From Paenibacillus sp. FSL H7-0357 (GTDB lineage Bacteria; Bacillota; Bacilli; Paenibacillales; Paenibacillaceae), in contig NZ_CP009241.1 of the NCBI RefSeq assembly GCF_000758525.1, positions 1,612,001-1,676,000 on the forward strand: 64,000 nucleotides of DNA, given 5' to 3'. Under the pieces are notes generated by a model. The model worked only from the letters and a program-made list of their open reading frames with translations. It was not told the DNA's origin and did no database searches. Positions 28,981-37,007 of the stretch are shown in pieces. Positions within the stretch are counted from its first letter, which is position 1. Each line of letters begins with the position of its first letter. Both the position numbers and the translations under genes were made by a program.

Positions 28981-29014
28981 CAACATGAAAACATAATAAA
29001 ACAACATGAAAACA
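28981..29014 (+). promoter_or_regulatory. Phased GAAAAC/TAAAAC repeats upstream of the transporter (candidate DeoR operator)
   Basis: CAACATGAAAACAT occurs twice, exactly 21 bp apart (GAAAAC at 28987 and 29008), with TAAAAC at 28997 between them. Spacing and motif match the array at 22328. It begins 2 nt after the pbfA stop and about 95 bp before the solute-binding protein start. Confidence 0.6.
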
Positions 29015-29106
29015 TATATTTAACGTGGAATTAATCCTCTTATTACACTCTAATCTTATACTAATATTGTACTAGATTATAAAAAATGGGATGAGGGGAA
29101 TTGGAG

Positions 29107-30519
29107 ATGCGGACCAAATTATTCATGCTATTTGTAGTATTGCTAGGATTGACCGTCGTATTGGGAGCATGTAGTGCGAAGAATAATACGGGGAAAGAAG
29201 CAGCTTCTGCGGCAGATGTTCAGAATAAATCTAATGCACCGAAGGATGCCAAGACGAAAGAAATTATTAAAATCAGTGTAGGTGAGGACGATTACGGTGC
29301 CCGGATGTCAAACTATACAGCTGCTTTTAAAGCCTTGAATGAAGAGTTGACGGCACAAGGCAAAAATGTAGAAGTAGTTGCCGACATTTTGCCGGCTGTT
29401 GGTGATGATGAACTTGTTCTACAAGCCCAAGCCGGCCAATACCGTGATATTTCTATGAATTCAAGCCTGGATATTGGCTGGGAACTGGATGCAGGACTTA
29501 TTCAACCCATTGATTGGCTGAAGGAGTCGGAGGTATTCAAAACTCTCCCACAAAATCTATGGGATATCATGGAATACCAAGGGCATGTATACGGTGCAAT
29601 TCAGGATATGGACGCTTCCCCTCTGTATATAAACAAAACAGCTTTGAAAACACTGGGTTGGTCTGATGCGGATATTGAAGGACTTCCGGATCGAGTGCTA
29701 AAAGGGGATTGGACGATGGATGATATGCTGAACGTTGCTGCTGAAGCTGTTAAGAAAAAGGTGACGAAGTACGGCTTGGTGAGTGATGGGCTCGACAACA
29801 TCAGTGTTCAGGACATCAACAACCAAATGATGGGCTTTGAGCCTTACGATCAGGAACAAAGTAAAGTGATTTTCGATAAAAAGGGCATTACAGATACTTA
29901 TAGTTTTTGGGAGAAAGGGATTAAGAGTGGTGCCATTACAAAGGACTTTGCTGCATTGGAAGATGTGGGCTTCGGATATTATGTTAACGGTGATGTCATG
30001 TTTTTCATTGGAGGTACCGGATCATACAATAGTATGAAGGAAGCTTATGGGAAAACGGACAAGGAATTCGAGGATTGGTTTTATGCAAACAGTACCTTTA
30101 CTCTAATTCCGGCTGGAAGTAAGGGCGGGGAGCCGGGTTCACTGGCCAATCCGCGTCTGTATTATGTCAGCTCCAAGGTAGATGAGCAGAAAATGCCTTA
30201 TGTTCAACGAATCATTGAATTGGCAATGGCTCCAAATTTACAAATGGACCACACCATAGCCTCAGGCAAACTGCCGGTAACAAAATCGGGACAAGAAGAT
30301 CCACGGTTTAGTGATTTAAGATTTTTACATGACGTAGCGTACATGCTGGATTATACCAAGGTACGTCCGCCGCATCTTGCCTACCCTGATTATTTGAAGC
30401 AGCAAATTAAAGGTCTTGAAGCAATCATGGTTAATGGTGCATCGGCAGCAGAAGCCTATAAGTTATTCGAAGAAAACTATAAGCAAAATGTGGATCAGGA
30501 CCAAGTCATTTTCAGATAG
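29107..30519 (+). CDS. Extracellular solute-binding lipoprotein, family 1 (CUT1/Ugp-type)
   Basis: This 470-residue MalE/UgpB-like binding protein has an N-terminal signal with lipobox VVLGAC (Cys near 21) and a Ala/Lys-rich linker. Sugar-type receptors like this pair with MalF/MalG permeases, which follow. Likely ligand: a phosphonate or its glycerol/sugar ester, inferred from the catabolic genes. ATG 29107 is 8 nt from GAGGGG; TTG 29101 is too close to it. Confidence 0.78.
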   Translation: MRTKLFMLFVVLLGLTVVLGACSAKNNTGKEAASAADVQNKSNAPKDAKTKEIIKISVGEDDYGARMSNYTAAFKALNEELTAQGKNVEVVADILPAVGDDELVLQAQAGQYRDISMNSSLDIGWELDAGLIQPIDWLKESEVFKTLPQNLWDIMEYQGHVYGAIQDMDASPLYINKTALKTLGWSDADIEGLPDRVLKGDWTMDDMLNVAAEAVKKKVTKYGLVSDGLDNISVQDINNQMMGFEPYDQEQSKVIFDKKGITDTYSFWEKGIKSGAITKDFAALEDVGFGYYVNGDVMFFIGGTGSYNSMKEAYGKTDKEFEDWFYANSTFTLIPAGSKGGEPGSLANPRLYYVSSKVDEQKMPYVQRIIELAMAPNLQMDHTIASGKLPVTKSGQEDPRFSDLRFLHDVAYMLDYTKVRPPHLAYPDYLKQQIKGLEAIMVNGASAAEAYKLFEENYKQNVDQDQVIFR

Positions 30520-30552
30520 CCTGCAGCAACACTTTTGATAATAGAAGAAACA

Positions 30553-30599
30553 ACGGCTTGCATAGTGCAGGATTGTAAAGTCCTCCTATGGCAAGCCGT
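30553..30599 (+). promoter_or_regulatory. Intercistronic stem-loop between binding protein and permease genes
   Basis: ACGGCTTGCATAG (30553-30565) pairs with CTATGGCAAGCCGT (30586-30599) with one bulge. There is no T tract, so it is more likely an mRNA-stabilising or attenuating structure that keeps binding protein levels above permease levels. Confidence 0.6.
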
Positions 30600-30622
30600 A
30601 CATATGAGAGAGGAAGGGGCCA

Positions 30623-31528
30623 ATGAATTTAGCCAGATTGAAGAAAAAATCTTACCCCTATCTGTTTTTGGCGCCGTTTGCGATCCTAACTTTATTATTC
30701 TTTGTCATTCCTGCATTTGCGACTATATGGATGTCCACAACAAATCTAGATCGTAAGATGAAGGCGGATTTCATCGGGCTGGGGAATTTCCGGAAAATCC
30801 TTGCAGACATTAATTTATTGCCGATCATTAAGATAACCCTGATTTATGTATTTTTCTCCTTAATCCTTACCGTCGCTTTCAGCTTGCTCTTGGCGATTTG
30901 CACACAGTATCTGGTGAAAAATAAAAGAATAGGTGCCCTTTATCGTGTCATATGGCTCATTCCGAGCACCATGCCTGGCTTAGTCTATGTTGTATTCTGG
31001 AAATATATATTCAACCCGACACCAGGAGGATTTGCGAATAAAGTCATCATGTACTTTGGTCTGGAACAACCGGTATCCTGGTTCAATGAAGCAGGACTAT
31101 TAATTATTATTGTTGCCGGAGTCATCTCAGGTGCCTCAGGGGGCATGATTCTGTTCTCGGCTTCGATCAATTCAATTCCCGAAGATGTATATAAAGCAGC
31201 AAGGGTAGATGGGGCCAAAGACCGTTCTATTATTAAGGACATCATTCTTCCCGCATTAAAATGGCCGATTATGTACGTTACGGTGACTTCGACGATCGGA
31301 TTATTTGCAAGCTACAATTTTATTTTGCTTGCTACGGGAGGCGGCCCCGTGTTTGATACCACAACGTTGGCTCTCTATGGTTATCAGCAGGCCTTTAATC
31401 GGTTGGAGTATGGATATGGCGCTGCTATATCGGTCATAGTGGTCATTATTTCACTTCTGCTAACCCTGTTGTTATTTCGGATATTTGATTTCAATAAACT
31501 GATTCGTCCTCCCCGGATAGAAGACTAA
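30623..31528 (+). CDS. ABC transporter permease, MalF/UgpA type
   Basis: This 301-residue CUT1 permease has six membrane segments (first at about residues 14-34) and an EAA loop IPEDVYKAARVDGAKDRSIIKDIILPAL that contacts the ATPase. It forms the import channel with the next permease. The RBS is AGGAAGGGG before ATG 30623. Confidence 0.85.
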   Translation: MNLARLKKKSYPYLFLAPFAILTLLFFVIPAFATIWMSTTNLDRKMKADFIGLGNFRKILADINLLPIIKITLIYVFFSLILTVAFSLLLAICTQYLVKNKRIGALYRVIWLIPSTMPGLVYVVFWKYIFNPTPGGFANKVIMYFGLEQPVSWFNEAGLLIIIVAGVISGASGGMILFSASINSIPEDVYKAARVDGAKDRSIIKDIILPALKWPIMYVTVTSTIGLFASYNFILLATGGGPVFDTTTLALYGYQQAFNRLEYGYGAAISVIVVIISLLLTLLLFRIFDFNKLIRPPRIED

Positions 31529-31556
31529 CCATACTAGATAAGAGTGGTGAAACCCT

Positions 31557-32393
31557 GTGAGCTTATGGAAATTCAGCAAACGGAATATGATTCATTTCTT
31601 CATGGTCCTGTTAATGCTGCCTATCATTTTTATGATCATTTGGTTATTTGTATCGTCGGTATACAACTATAATTCAGGGAGATTGTCTTGGGAGAATTGG
31701 CAGTTTTTAAGGAGATCTTTTGTTCTTGAAGGAATAAGTTTTCCGATGATTTGGCCGATTGTGATGAATACGGTTGTGTTTGGGCTGCTCATCACGGTGA
31801 TAGACCTTCTGGTCGCTGTTCCAGCCGCGTATGCCTTTTCCAGGTTGAATTTTGTTGGCAAAGGATTTGCTTTGAAATTTCTGTTTATTATGGGGTCCTT
31901 TCCCGGGATTACATTATTGATTACAAGCTTTTTTATAATGATGTACTTAGGGCTGCTCAACACCGTATTTGCAGTTGTTGTGCTGTCGGCAGCAGGAATG
32001 ATTCCTTGGCATGTGTATATTCTGAAGGGATTTTTTGATGAGGTCTCCTGGGACTTGGAATTCTCCGGCATGATTGACGGGTGCAGCCGTTTCAAATGTC
32101 TTTATCAGATTATTCTGCCGAATATGCTGTCGGGCATTTCAGCGATCGCCATCTATGCTTTTATGGGGGCTTACGGGGAATGGCTGCTAATCAAGCTGTT
32201 TATTTTCGATAACACCAAATTGACGCTTGCCGGTTACCTGGCCAAACTGATTTTTACAGATGATGATAAGGTTACAAATATTGGGCTAATTACAGCTATT
32301 GGACTCTTCTATACCATTCCAATCGGCATATTTTATCTATTCACCCAACGGACGATGATGAAGGTGACCATAGGAGGTTCCAAAGGCGTATGA
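31557..32393 (+). CDS. ABC transporter permease, MalG/UgpE type
   Basis: This 278-residue CUT1 permease has a long N-terminal membrane helix and an EAA loop near DLEFSGMIDGCSRFKCLYQIILPNM, where the loop has the Gly of the family but Ser/Gly in place of the Ala pair. The start is GTG 31557, with a weak GAGTGGTG upstream. It overlaps the ATPase gene by 4 bp (ATGA). Confidence 0.82.
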   Translation: MSLWKFSKRNMIHFFMVLLMLPIIFMIIWLFVSSVYNYNSGRLSWENWQFLRRSFVLEGISFPMIWPIVMNTVVFGLLITVIDLLVAVPAAYAFSRLNFVGKGFALKFLFIMGSFPGITLLITSFFIMMYLGLLNTVFAVVVLSAAGMIPWHVYILKGFFDEVSWDLEFSGMIDGCSRFKCLYQIILPNMLSGISAIAIYAFMGAYGEWLLIKLFIFDNTKLTLAGYLAKLIFTDDDKVTNIGLITAIGLFYTIPIGIFYLFTQRTMMKVTIGGSKGV

Positions 32394-33484
32394 TAAAACT
32401 AGAGGGAATATCGAAGAAATTTGGCGATTCAACAGCGCTGGAGAATGTCAGCTTGGATATTAAGCGGGGTGAGTTTGTCGCGCTTCTAGGGCCATCCGGC
32501 TGCGGTAAATCAACCACGTTAATGATCCTGGCCGGACTTCTGCAGCCTACGAGCGGAAAGGTATATTTTGACGGGAAGATCGTAAATCATGTGGAGCCTA
32601 AGGACAGGGATATCGGGATGGTATTTCAAAGTTACGCGCTCTATCCGCATATGACTGTCCTTGATAATATTGCATTTCCATTAAAGCAGCGGAAAGTGAA
32701 GAAAAAAGAACGTCATCAAAAAGCCCAAGAGATTGCTGCAATGCTGCAAATTGATCAATTGACAGACCGGATGCCAAGCCAGCTCTCAGGCGGACAGCAA
32801 CAACGGGTAGCGATGGCCCGGGCACTTGCTAAAGACCCCTTGTTCCTGCTGCTGGACGAACCTATGTCAAATCTGGATGCCCGCTTAAAGGTTGATGTCC
32901 GCGACGAAATCCGGCGCCTGCAGCTGAAACTGGGAATTACAACAATTATTGTGACCCATGATCAGGAAGAAGCGATGGCAGTGGCTGATAAAATCGCGAT
33001 CCTGCAAAATGGGAAAATTCAGCAGTACGGTACACCGGACGAGTTATTTATGAAACCTGTTAATTTGTTTGTCGCACACTTTATGGGGAATCCGCCAATG
33101 AACATCCTGAAATGTGATTTGCTCCGCAACGGAAATGAACGTATATTACGTGGAGACGGCTTTGACTATAAGCTTTTATCGACTAAAAAATTGAACGCTG
33201 AATTTAAAGGAACCAGGGTAGCCCTAGGGGCAAGGCCTCATCATCTTCAGATTTCCAAAGTACAGCTGGAGAATAGTATTCCGGCAAAGGTCGTGCTGGT
33301 CGAACAGCTTGGGCGGGAGAAATTGATCAAGGTCATGTTGGGCGATAATGAAAACACGACGAATTTTATTCGTATTTTAAGCCCTTCGGATCTGAATGTG
33401 TCGTATAATGAACGTATTTATCTTACACTAGACTCTGAGGCTATTCATATTTTCGATGAAGAAACCGGCAAGGTCATCACCTAA
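32390..33484 (+). CDS. ABC transporter ATPase, MalK/UgpC type with TOBE domain
   Basis: This 364-residue ATPase has Walker A GPSGCGKST (residues 34-42), Q-loop VFQSYALYPHMTV, signature LSGGQQQR, Walker B LLLDEPMSNLD and H-loop VTHDQEE. A C-terminal TOBE/OB regulatory domain (about 235-360) includes LGARPHHLQI. It energises the two permeases above. It is the last transporter gene before the regulator. Confidence 0.85.
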   Translation: MIKLEGISKKFGDSTALENVSLDIKRGEFVALLGPSGCGKSTTLMILAGLLQPTSGKVYFDGKIVNHVEPKDRDIGMVFQSYALYPHMTVLDNIAFPLKQRKVKKKERHQKAQEIAAMLQIDQLTDRMPSQLSGGQQQRVAMARALAKDPLFLLLDEPMSNLDARLKVDVRDEIRRLQLKLGITTIIVTHDQEEAMAVADKIAILQNGKIQQYGTPDELFMKPVNLFVAHFMGNPPMNILKCDLLRNGNERILRGDGFDYKLLSTKKLNAEFKGTRVALGARPHHLQISKVQLENSIPAKVVLVEQLGREKLIKVMLGDNENTTNFIRILSPSDLNVSYNERIYLTLDSEAIHIFDEETGKVIT

Positions 33485-33527
33485 TACGCAGGATGGATTT
33501 TGAAACTATGTTAAGGGAGGGAGCAAG

Positions 33528-34307
33528 TTGTCGCTTGCTGGGGAGGATAGAAAGATCAGTATTATGAATCTGCTTAATGAGAAGGGCAAAGTGATTGCCA
33601 GAGAGCTTTCTTTGCTCTTTGAAGTTTCAACGGAAACGATACGAAGAGATCTCGATGAGCTGGAAAAAGAAAATAAATTGAAAAAAATATATGGCGGTGC
33701 GGTTAAGTTCAAGGTGGGAATGGAGCCTCCGCTATATGAAAGAGAATTATTAAACGCTGAGGCTAAGAGCAAGATCGGGCTTCTCGCTGCGGAGTTAATT
33801 GATCACAACGATGTGATTATAATAGATGAAGGAAGTACGGCTCTGCAAATTATTCATTTTTTAGAGGGCAAGCATAATGTAACGATATTGACCAACTCTA
33901 TACCAGCGATGATGTTACTGATTGAAAATAAAAAACGCGGGGCCTTCGACGGTAAAATTATTTTGATAGGCGGAGAAGTCAACGTAAAACACTTGCGGGT
34001 ATCCGGTCCGATTGCTGAGAAAATTATGGAGGATTTCTATGTCAATAAATCCTTTATTTCTGTGGATGGTGTTTCCTTGGAGTATGGGATAACAAGCTAT
34101 GACTACGAGCAGGCGGTACTGACCAGGGAATTAATTCGTTGTTCAGAGACGGTGATTGTAGTTGCAGATGAGTCGAAAATCGCTAAACGAACATTAGCCA
34201 AAATTGTTGATTTTCATGAGGTGCATGTTATCGTTTCCGATCAAGCGCCTCCAAATGGTTGGATTCCGAAGCTTAAGGATAGCGACGTCAGATGGATACA
34301 TCCTTAG
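33528..34307 (+). CDS. DeoR-family transcriptional regulator
   Basis: This 259-residue DeoR/GlpR regulator has an N-terminal winged helix-turn-helix (RKISIMNLLNEKGKVIARELSLLFEVSTETIRRDLDELE, given here only in outline) and a C-terminal DeoRC sensor domain with DEGSTALQI and the VADESKI motif. DeoR proteins sense phosphorylated sugars or similar compounds. The start TTG 33528 has AAGGGAGGG upstream. The phased repeats at 22328 and 28981 are its likely operators. It closes the phosphonate island. Confidence 0.85.
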   Translation: MSLAGEDRKISIMNLLNEKGKVIARELSLLFEVSTETIRRDLDELEKENKLKKIYGGAVKFKVGMEPPLYERELLNAEAKSKIGLLAAELIDHNDVIIIDEGSTALQIIHFLEGKHNVTILTNSIPAMMLLIENKKRGAFDGKIILIGGEVNVKHLRVSGPIAEKIMEDFYVNKSFISVDGVSLEYGITSYDYEQAVLTRELIRCSETVIVVADESKIAKRTLAKIVDFHEVHVIVSDQAPPNGWIPKLKDSDVRWIHP

Positions 34308-34394
34308 GGCTGAAAATCATAAGTTTTTAATGAATGAAACCTTAAATTACGATCTGTAAAAGATTGTGGTTTGAGGTCACTTTTTTTGCCTTTC

Positions 34395-34890
34395 TAGAGC
34401 ATGTCTTCAAACTGGAAGAGCTCTGGGGAAGCAGGGATTTAGTATTGAAAGTAGGGGACCTAAAAGCCCGCAGCGGGTTCGTTCGCTCGAGGGACGGACT
34501 CAGGAGGCGCTATGGAGAGTAAAACACCTGTTTATTCTCTTTTGCGGACCCAGGCGACCTTATCTGCTCTGCATTCTATCTAAAAACGGCCAGTAGGGAG
34601 AAATAACTGCGCTGGAGTCCGTTGTCCTCCTGTAACAGGCTAAAAGCCCCAATTAAGTGCAACTCGGTCCGTTCGTGCTCAGAGCCAGGAATACACTTTC
34701 CGGACGCACACACGTCTTCTGAAAAAGAACGAAGTCTTAGAAACACCGAGACGTAAGCCTCCACCGAAAAAACTGCCTAGTGGCGAAACGCCTTTCTCCG
34801 CGTGTGATCAGAAAGTGCTACTGTACCCATGATTCCTTAGGGCATACAGCAGCAGGTTTTGGCGGGGAAGCGGTTTGAAGACACGCTCTA
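34395..34890. repeat. MITE-like element of 496 bp with 18-bp terminal inverted repeats
   Basis: TAGAGCATGTCTTCAAAC at 34395-34412 and its reverse complement with one mismatch at 34873-34890 bound a non-coding segment. TA is present at both outer edges, compatible with a TA target duplication. The interior has no supported gene (only short shadow frames), and has GGGACCTAAAAGCCC-type sequence that recurs as GGCTAAAAGCCCC. There is no transposase, so movement would need an enzyme in trans. Confidence 0.6.
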
Positions 34891-34986
34891 ATCTATCACG
34901 AGAAATCCACCTTTAATTTCTTCTTCATCTTACCTATAATTACATAAAGAGGGTTATGGTGTGAGTTTCAACGAAAGGAGTTTAAT

Positions 34987-35364
34987 ATGAAAAAGGATTG
35001 GAAAGCGGTTCAGATCATCATAGTAATCTTAATAGTAACAGATGGATTTAAAAATTTTTATAATTTAACAAGTGAAACCTCAGCAATCGGGTTCAACACT
35101 TCATTAACAACCTCTTTCTACTACTTCCCATCTATTCTGCTATCAGTGTGTTTAATCTTTTTTATTGCTTTATTTTTTATTACAAAAAGAAATAGGTTTT
35201 ACAAATTGTTAAGTTGGTCTATTCTTTTGTACGGCATAGATACAATTATTTTCACTCTGGTGACATTATCACCTTCAATCAGTGATTACTGGTACATTAT
35301 GATCATGGGATTATTGTTGGGATTCATCGAATTTACTATCGGCAAAAAAATGCTCAAAAACTGA
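34987..35364 (+). CDS. Four-segment membrane protein (unrecognised)
   Basis: This 125-residue very hydrophobic protein has about four membrane helices (10-25, 45-65, 75-95, 100-118) and a lysine-rich C-terminus. No family is recognised. The RBS AACGAAAGGAGTTTAAT is strong. The low G+C compared with upstream genes hints at transfer. Confidence 0.6.
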   Translation: MKKDWKAVQIIIVILIVTDGFKNFYNLTSETSAIGFNTSLTTSFYYFPSILLSVCLIFFIALFFITKRNRFYKLLSWSILLYGIDTIIFTLVTLSPSISDYWYIMIMGLLLGFIEFTIGKKMLKN

Positions 35365-35379
35365 TTGCAAATATGGCAA

Positions 35380-35508
35380 GTGGAGGTATACCAAGCACTG
35401 ACGCTAATGATTTCATTTGCGACGCTGATTGTGTTGATCCTTCATTCCACAAAAAGAAATAGACCGCCCCGACGAAGGATAACGGTCTATCTCTGGCGCA
35501 TTCCGTAA
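35380..35508 (+). CDS. Putative holin-like type I toxin peptide
   Basis: This peptide of about 42 residues reads EVYQALTLMISFATLIVLIL then a short basic tail with KRNRPP. It has one membrane helix, as in the holin-like toxin family of Bacillales, whose expression is normally blocked by an antisense RNA. The start is unsure: GTG 35380 lacks an RBS, while GGAGGT at 35382 could serve CTG 35398 or, poorly, ATG 35407. An internal inverted repeat (ATAGACCG ... CGGTCTAT) is part of the gene, as in relatives. I cannot place the antisense promoter. Confidence 0.65.
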   Translation: MEVYQALTLMISFATLIVLILHSTKRNRPPRRRITVYLWRIP

Positions 35509-35537
35509 GCCGCCGCTCTTAATGCGGATTGTACACG

Positions 35538-35567
35538 GGAGTCGTGTTGACGCACGGCTCCTTTTAT
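35538..35567 (+). terminator. Terminator of the holin-like toxin transcript
   Basis: A 9-bp stem with one G-U pair (35538-35546 with 35553-35561) and 6-nt loop is followed by TTTTATATT. Confidence 0.7.
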
Positions 35568-35742
35568 ATTCTTATCTTATCACACCAAAGAGTATACCTA
35601 AAACCCCTGTTATAATAGCCCGTACCTATTTCTCCCGTACAGGCACTTCTAGGCATCTACCCACATACAATAAAAGGACCATGAACCCGTAGTTCTCATT
35701 GCTGATCGGTTTCATTGTACATGTGCGGGAGGTGTCGCCAAG

Positions 35743-36444
35743 TTGCCAGGAATCATAAGCACGATAGCGCTACTGATCAAAGAACTGACGCTGCTGGTAT
35801 CGTACGTAAGAAACAACGCTTTTCCCCAGCCGCTCTCGGAGCAGGATGAAAGCAAATACTTAGGGATGATGGCTGAGGGCGACGCTAAGGCTCGTAACTT
35901 GCTAATCGAACACAATTTGCGCTTAGTTGCCCACATAGTAAAGAAATTCGATAACACAGGCGAGGATATGGAGGATCTGATCTCCATCGGTACGATCGGG
36001 CTGATCAAGGCCATCGAAAGTTACCGTCCGAACAAGGGTACCAAACTAGCCACTTTTGCTGCTCGATGTATTGAAAACGAAATTTTGATGCACTTACGCA
36101 GCTTGAAAAAGACCCGTAAGGACGTCTCTCTCCATGATCCAATTGGGACTGACAAAGAAGGTAATGAAATTACACTTATCGATATCCTTGGCTCCGAAGC
36201 TGACGATGTTATTAAAGAGGTCGATCTTAAAATCGAAAAGAGCAAGATTTACCGCAACCTCGACATTTTGGACGAGAGGGAGAAGGAAGTAGTTGTCGGA
36301 CGTTTTGGCCTGGACACCGGCGGGGAGGAGCGGACGCAGCGGGAGATCGCCAAGGATCTCGGCATTAGTCGCAGTTATGTGTCACGGATAGAGAAGCGGG
36401 CGCTGATGAAGCTGTATCATGAGTTTTATAAGGCGAAGAGGTGA
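35743..36444 (+). CDS. sigK: RNA polymerase sporulation sigma factor SigK (complete, chimeric across an insertion junction)
   Basis: This 233-residue sigma-70 family factor has a pro-sequence-like N-terminus (residues 1-20), region 2 ([29 protein letters not shown], core-binding and -10 recognition), a middle [19 protein letters not shown] and region 4 helix-turn-helix ([20 protein letters not shown]). SigK drives late mother-cell gene expression in sporulation. It starts at TTG 35743 behind GGGAGGTG. From 35941 onward its 504-bp 3' part has a second copy at 62522 with identical protein but about 60 silent changes, showing that the 3' part was probably supplied by an inserted element. Confidence 0.92.
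   Translation: MPGIISTIALLIKELTLLVSYVRNNAFPQPLSEQDESKYLGMMAEGDAKARNLLIEHNLRLVAHIVKKFDNTGEDMEDLISIGTIGLIKAIESYRPNKGTKLATFAARCIENEILMHLRSLKKTRKDVSLHDPIGTDKEGNEITLIDILGSEADDVIKEVDLKIEKSKIYRNLDILDEREKEVVVGRFGLDTGGEERTQREIAKDLGISRSYVSRIEKRALMKLYHEFYKAKR
35941..35981 (+). repeat. Left direct repeat (candidate attL) inside sigK
   Basis: 41 bp starting AAGAAATTCGATAACACAGG are identical to 62522-62562. Upstream of it the two loci are unrelated. Downstream they remain similar at about 88 percent. This marks the recombination point at codon about 67 of sigK (Lys-Lys-Phe-Asp). Confidence 0.7.
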
Positions 36445-36452
36445 GTTTTAAG

Positions 36453-36487
36453 AGCAACTTGTCTACGGATGAGTTGCTTTTTATTTT
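36453..36487 (+). terminator. Terminator after the complete sigK
   Basis: AGCAACT (36453-36459) pairs with AGTTGCT (36472-36478), followed by TTTTATTTT. It is unrelated to the terminator after the second sigK 3' copy. Confidence 0.65.
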
Positions 36488-36532
36488 AATATATGCAGAG
36501 CGAGTAGTTCTATAAAATGGAGCTGCACTACA

Positions 36533-36616
36533 ATGAGCTACAAGGAAATGCATGATCTCCATGTTGAATTGCTACATATCTATGAGAAACATGGACAGTA
36601 TCAAGGCCAGCGCTAA
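36533..36616 (+). CDS. Very small ORF at the left end of the sigK element (unrecognised)
   Basis: A 27-residue peptide beginning MSYKEMHDLHVELL and ending KHGQYQGQR is charged and amphipathic. GGAG lies about 10 nt upstream of the ATG. It is too short for certainty and could be a remnant of a longer element gene. Confidence 0.3.
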   Translation: MSYKEMHDLHVELLHIYEKHGQYQGQR

Positions 36617-36715
36617 TCCTTTACACGGGAGGGTGTCCATTTTTATTTTATAAAACGGATACTAAAACTGTTTATAACTGTTTATAATAGTACATTTTAA
36701 TGAAATCTAAGGAAG

Positions 36716-37007
36716 ATCGCTACTATGGAATAACGGACAACAGCAGAGCAATGTCCGTATACAAATTCCAGATATCTAAAACGTTACTGAAATGGTTGAA
36801 TCGCAGAAGCCAGAGAAGGAGTTTCACGGCAGATAAATATAACCTTTTCCTGCAGCGTAATCCTTTACCGGAACCTAAAATCTACGTGAACATATACGGA
36901 TAATCTATGCAGTATTGCGAAAGATGATATGAGGAGCCGTATGCCTTAATTGGGCACGTACGGATCTGTGAGGGGCGTGAGTCGTGAGGTTCACGTCTAC
37001 TCGACCA
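36716..37007 (+). pseudogene. 3' remnant of a group II intron (end of maturase and RNA domains V/VI)
   Basis: About 290 bp match 59096-59387 at near identity. It carries the last 60 or so codons of the maturase and the downstream intron RNA with its GAGCCGTATGCC...GGGCACGTACGG hairpin. The 5' nine-tenths are missing. It abuts the C-terminal coding end of the IS4 transposase, into which the intron had probably inserted. Confidence 0.8.

Noticed and set aside
34576..34764. 62-codon minus-strand frame in the MITE-like element
   Set aside because: No RBS or family resemblance; it lies wholly within repeat DNA.
35743..36444. sigK interrupted and needing excision as in Bacillus subtilis skin
   Set aside because: The gene at 35743 is open over its full length, so excision is not needed for SigK synthesis.
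36882..37007. C-terminal 42 residues of the IS4 transposase frame
   Set aside because: They are the antisense strand of a group II intron remnant, as shown by the matching reverse frame at 59262-59453.
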